A stretch of DNA of 64,000 bases from Lentzea pudingi (GTDB taxonomy: Bacteria > Actinomycetota > Actinomycetes > Mycobacteriales > Pseudonocardiaceae). The translations under genes were made by a program, and so were the position numbers. Location of the stretch: assembly GCF_014646255.1 (NCBI RefSeq), contig NZ_BMNC01000003.1, forward strand, positions 558,001-622,000, written 5' to 3'. Below the pieces are notes generated by a model. It was not told the DNA's origin, did no database searches, and saw only the letters and a list, made by a program, of their open reading frames with translations. The stretch's first letter is position 1, and the number at the start of each line of letters is the position of its first letter. This document shows, one piece after another, positions 62,101 through 64,000 of the stretch.

Positions 62101-63993
62101 CGTGTGCGGCGAGTGGTGCAACACGCGTCGGGTGGCTTCGGTCCACCCGCGGTCCAGTGCCAGTTCGGCCACCTGCCGGTGGCTGACGGCCACACCCTTG
62201 GGCTCGCCGGTCGAGCCCGACGTGTACATCACATAGGCGAGCTGGTCGGGGTGCACGTTCTGCCGGGGGGCGTGCACGGGGAACCCCTCCCCGCCGAACC
62301 CCATGAGGACGACGTCGTCGAACTCGCGCGAGGTCTCGTCGGACAGCGCCAGGCGTGCCCCGGCCTCGCGCAGGAGAGCCTGGGTCCGGACGGCCGGATC
62401 ATCGGTCGCCAGCGGCAGATAGGCGGCGCCGGTCTTCAGAATCGCGACGAACGCCGTCAGCACGTCCGATCCGCGTTCCGCCAACACCCCGATCACGTCC
62501 TCGGCGCCGGCGCCGGCCGCTATGAGAGCGTGGGCCAGCCGGTTCGCCCTCTCGTCCAACTGCGCGTAAGTGAAGCGTTCTCCTCGTGTGACAACGGCGA
62601 TCGCGTCGGGCGTCCGCTCGACCTGCGCCTCGAAGAGCGCGGCGACCGTCTCCCCGGCCACGGCCCGGCGGGAGGAGTGCCACCTCGCCTCGGTGCGCGC
62701 GAGCTCGTCCGCAGAGATCAGGTCGAGCTGGGAGATGGGCACGTCCGGCTGCAGGAGGCCCTGCTCCACGAGCGTGACGAACCGTTCGGTGAGCCGGACG
62801 GCGGTGGCGCGGTGGAACAGGCCGGACCGGAACGTGAGCGTGCCGTGCAGCTGGTGCCGCCTCACGTGGGTGCTCAGCTCCAGGTCGAACCGGGTGGCCG
62901 CGGCGGTCCACGGCACGCGGCTGATACCGCCCTCGGTGAGGGCCGAGGTTTCACCGTGGTGCACGAACACCACGTCGAAGATCGCGTTGCTCCCCGGTTC
63001 CCTGTCCGGCTGGACGGCGGCGACGACCTGGTCGAACGGCGCCTGCTGATGAACGTGCGCCGCGGTCACCTTGAGGTGCGCGAGCTTGAGCAGGTCCCGC
63101 AAGCACGTCTCCGGGCCGATGCGGGTGCGCAACACGACGGTGTTCACGAAGAACCCGACGACGTCGGCGAACCGGGCGTCATCGCGGCCGGACAGCACCG
63201 ATCCGGTCGTGACGTCCTGCTGTCCGGAGTGGAGGGACAGCAGCGCCTGGAACACCGCGGCCACGGCGCTGGAGAACGTGCAGCGGTTGCGCAGGGCGAG
63301 CGCGCTCAAAGTCGCGGTGAGCTCAGCCGACAACGCGAAGTCGACGTGGCCGCCCGCGAATCCGGCGTCGGCGGACCTCGGCCGGTCCAGCGGCAGACGC
63401 AGCGGCTCGAACCCGTCGAGCTCACGCCGCCAATGGTCAACGTGCGCCTCGACGGCCGCGCCGTCCACGGAACGCTGCCACGCGACGAAGTCCGCGTAGG
63501 TCGACTCCAGCGGTACCAGTGGCTCCGCGTTGTACAGGGCGATGAGGTCCCTGATCAGAATCCTGATCGATCGGCCGTCGATGACGATGTGGTGGACGAC
63601 CAGGCACAGCACGGCCGAGCCGTCGCCGCACTCGACCACCAGCGCGCGCACAGGCGGAGCCGCCGCGAGGTCGAACGGCTCGGCGGCCAACTGTTCCCCG
63701 TGCGGGCGCCAACCCTCCTCGGCGTCCTCGGCGACCCGGCGTTCCACCGGCACGCGGAAGCCCGGCACCGGGCGCGTGACCGGCGCGCCCGCCTCGTCCT
63801 CGACGAACACGCCGGCCAGCGCGGAATGGCGTTCGACGAGCGCTGCGAGCGCCCGGTCGAGCACCTCGAAGTCGATGCCGTCGCGGAAGCGCAATGCGAT
63901 GGGCACGTTGTAAGCGGCGCTGTCGCGATCGAGCTGTTGCACCAGCCAGAGGCGCTCCTGGCCGGACGACAACGGTGTTGAACTGTTCTTCAT
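56182..63993 (-). CDS. Dimodular NRPS: C-A-T-C-A(FkbM methyltransferase)-T-TE
   Basis: A 2603-aa NRPS. Domains: C1 (1-430, HHIVIDG), A1 (450-900, [11 protein letters not shown]), T1 (GGHS near 973), C2 (1030-1450, HHIAGDG), A2 (1490-2265), T2 (GGHS near 2314), TE (2360-2600, GWSFGG near 2443). A2 is interrupted between A8 ([11 protein letters not shown]) and A10 ([10 protein letters not shown]) by an FkbM-type methyltransferase (about 1960-2208: [19 protein letters not shown]). My reading of the specificity residues is D-A-F-W-W-G-G-T-F for A1 (Val-like) and D-V-W-H-I-S-L-V-D for A2 (Ser). The ATG at 63993 precedes the first C-domain motif. C1 may accept a donor from an enzyme outside the window. 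Predicted product contains a Val-like residue and O-methyl-Ser. Confidence 0.93.
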   Translation of the reverse strand: MKNSSTPLSSGQERLWLVQQLDRDSAAYNVPIALRFRDGIDFEVLDRALAALVERHSALAGVFVEDEAGAPVTRPVPGFRVPVERRVAEDAEEGWRPHGEQLAAEPFDLAAAPPVRALVVECGDGSAVLCLVVHHIVIDGRSIRILIRDLIALYNAEPLVPLESTYADFVAWQRSVDGAAVEAHVDHWRRELDGFEPLRLPLDRPRSADAGFAGGHVDFALSAELTATLSALALRNRCTFSSAVAAVFQALLSLHSGQQDVTTGSVLSGRDDARFADVVGFFVNTVVLRTRIGPETCLRDLLKLAHLKVTAAHVHQQAPFDQVVAAVQPDREPGSNAIFDVVFVHHGETSALTEGGISRVPWTAAATRFDLELSTHVRRHQLHGTLTFRSGLFHRATAVRLTERFVTLVEQGLLQPDVPISQLDLISADELARTEARWHSSRRAVAGETVAALFEAQVERTPDAIAVVTRGERFTYAQLDERANRLAHALIAAGAGAEDVIGVLAERGSDVLTAFVAILKTGAAYLPLATDDPAVRTQALLREAGARLALSDETSREFDDVVLMGFGGEGFPVHAPRQNVHPDQLAYVMYTSGSTGEPKGVAVSHRQVAELALDRGWTEATRRVLHHSPHTFDAATFEIWVPLLSGGCVVLAAPGRLDAAEFERLVRQESVTCAWLTAGLFRVFADERPGAFAGLREVWTGGDVVPPDAVAEVLRRHRHLVVVNGYGPTETTTFATTHRVREIDPAAGAIPIGTPLDNTRCHVLNNNLRPVPEGVAGELFIAGTGVGRGYLGRPDLTATRFVADPAGPPGARMYRSGDLARWRSDGVLEFLGRADGQVKIRGYRVETGEVEHALASLPGIRQAVVVAHGDSDKVLVAYVVPESAHGLSEKSLRDSLGEVLPGHLVPSAFVLLDQVPVTPNGKVDRRALPEPSRRGRTAGRAPRSVREELLCTLFAELLGEEAVGVDDDFFALGGHSLLAARLVNRVRVLFDAGLSVRDIFENTTPARLAAVLDHAAMARPAVTVRPRPPRVPLSSAQQRLWFIHQAQGPNPTYNIPVAQRLRGWLDAEALRAALLDVVDRHESLRTVFPAENGTPHQVVLPLSEVDSERLWGVVDVTEAVLQQALDVAARHSFDLRSDVPVQARLFRLSPDDHVLLVLIHHIAGDGWSIGPFHRDLATAYQARTAGRKPAWSPLPVQYADFSLWERDVLGEHAESAAQARYWSDQLAGLPVELALPVDRRRGTDVTSDGDRVPVDIDPELHGVLRDLAVRRQASLCMVLQAGLAVLLSKLGGGTDIPLGGVVAGRSDEALTDLIGFFVNAQVLRYDLSGTPTFGEVISEVRRTNLAAYHHQDLAFERVVEIVSPPRMLTRHPLFQVVLAFQASSDTAFVVDGLTAEPMQAHVRTAKFDLNFSFSERTDRDGAPLGLRGVLEYDTSLFDQATAERISGLLVGLLGALARHADLPVHHADMGHAADAQLLQAWNDTAVDVPPSTLVELIERQVARTPDADAVLFEDERLSFAELDSRANRLASLLVDRGAGPERFVGVALPRSVDLVVTLVAVLKAGAAYLPIETGQPVDRVAMLLEESTPIAVVARRDTAGDVPRDAPLVVIDDEHVVAALAASTGNPRREPLSPQHPAYLIYTSGSTGRPKGVLVSHEAIVNRLEWMQAKFGLASDDRVLQKTPFGFDVSVWEFFWPLITGAALVVARPDGHRDPDYLATLIRTEGVTTVHFVPSMLQAFLSGRGAAGCTGLRRVICSGEALPAALADRFHEILPVPLHNLYGPTEAAVDVTSWDCEPGSDRASIPIGAPVWNTRTHVLDPLLRPVPIGVQGELYLSGVQVARGYVGKPDLTAERFVADPFGPPGSRMYRTGDVARWTSGGALEYLGRTDDQVKIRGMRVEPEEISAVLSAHEAVEHAVVVPRDNRLVAYVVPDAVNAGAVRDLLALSRTGELDGLPSRELPNGMVVLGRNNAEIEFLHQEIFERREYLRYGITLPDDAVVFDIGAHVGLFSLFVAHHAPDATIYAFEPIPDLARELRLNTAVNGVRAHLFECGVGQTAGEATFTYYPQLSMLSGRFGSESEERAVVDAYALRDAEEDVTALVGDLVTERLRDRRELVCSLRAVSDVIAEHQVERIDLLKVDAEKSELEVLRGVRDEHWPIIRQVVAEVHDQGDRVDTITELLAGKGFVVHVEAADPLADSGLVNIFAVNEPRPAATGVARPRAAGTRALTAELKGAARTRLPEHMVPDDVVFLEALPLSRNGKLDRKALPAPQRRPSSSSRGPANPVEERLCGLFAEAVGLEHVGVDDDFFDIGGHSLLAARLVGEIKSALAVSLSIGHVFQAPTVARLAALIDGGQLTATHDVLLPIRESGDGSPVFFFHPGIGLSWCYAGFAKHLRGLPIYGLQARAASDVTLLAPSLAHMARDYLEQILVAQPEGPYRLVGWSFGGNVAHTVASMLREAGHEVELLAVIDGYPYAGRATRSPGRPSTPDLAMVRSRHLDGTALSEVDDERAAELAEVLAHNTGLAQEHKPPLFDGDVLFFGAAGHRDAAELKPGAWQPFVTGTVRVHVVEAAHHEMLRPEPLASMAAVISGELGRTGRV

Positions 63994-64000
63994 GATCCCC

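Noticed and set aside
61069..63981. 970-codon rightward frame opposite the NRPS
   Set aside because: Antisense of the first NRPS module; no domain motifs, while the minus strand carries ordered C, A and T core motifs.
1..64000. CRISPR arrays, tRNA/rRNA genes, insertion sequences
   Set aside because: No regularly spaced repeat array, cloverleaf, rRNA-like stretch or transposase motif was seen on either strand.

Overview
The window is very GC-rich DNA from a mycelial actinomycete. Codons end mostly in G/C, GTG starts are common, and neighbouring genes are joined by ATGA/GTGA overlaps. The mix of LAL-type LuxR regulators, secreted subtilisins with P-domains, CHAT/caspase-like proteins and an NRPS fits Pseudonocardiales or Streptomycetales; Pseudonocardiales (Lentzea, Saccharothrix, Kutzneria or a relative) is my best guess. 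The assignment is inferred from gene content only.

Layout. (1) 1-1087: 3'-truncated AI-2E family transporter gene. (2) 1540-12592: secreted-protease locus. Two large LAL regulators each diverge from a subtilisin gene, and a trypsin-like protease and a 59-aa secreted protein lie between them. The two divergent control regions share an ATTGGGTA motif. (3) 12797-17208: five-gene operon with a Ycf46-like AAA+ ATPase, a membrane-anchored coiled-coil protein and three small unknown proteins, followed by two membrane proteins transcribed divergently from each other (17334-18844). (4) 18865-31019: operon of a sigma-like protein, a CHAT protease, a TPR-type protein, a third LAL/STAND regulator, a caspase-like protease and a small protein. 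It ends in a strong terminator and is followed by a frameshifted CHAT remnant. (5) 31288-47976: thirteen genes on one strand. A second sigma-like protein and a CHAT protein that has lost its catalytic residues lead an eleven-gene, mostly overlapping block: membrane and coiled-coil proteins, an OmpA-like lipoprotein, a membrane Ser/Thr kinase, a ClpB-type AAA+ unfoldase, a zinc-ribbon/FHA protein, a four-TM protein and an NrdG-like radical SAM protein. (6) 48105-50141: divergent 678-aa orphan, then about 1 kb of AT-richer non-coding DNA. (7) 51146-63993: NRPS-type biosynthetic operon. It holds a dimodular NRPS (C-A-T-C-A[FkbM methyltransferase]-T-TE), MbtH protein, nucleotidyltransferase-like protein, three-gene ABC exporter and a threonine-synthase-like PLP enzyme.

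How it may work together (inference). Regions 3-5 look like a signalling/biological-conflict island. Sigma-like proteins, STAND/LAL ATPases, AAA+ machines and CHAT/caspase proteases form linked modules. The kinase-FHA-Clp-OmpA-radical SAM block is the best candidate for an undescribed membrane-spanning system; it recalls the regulatory parts of a type VI secretion system but has no secretion structural genes. Region 7 probably makes a small peptide with a Val-like residue and an O-methyl-serine, exported by the adjacent ABC transporter.
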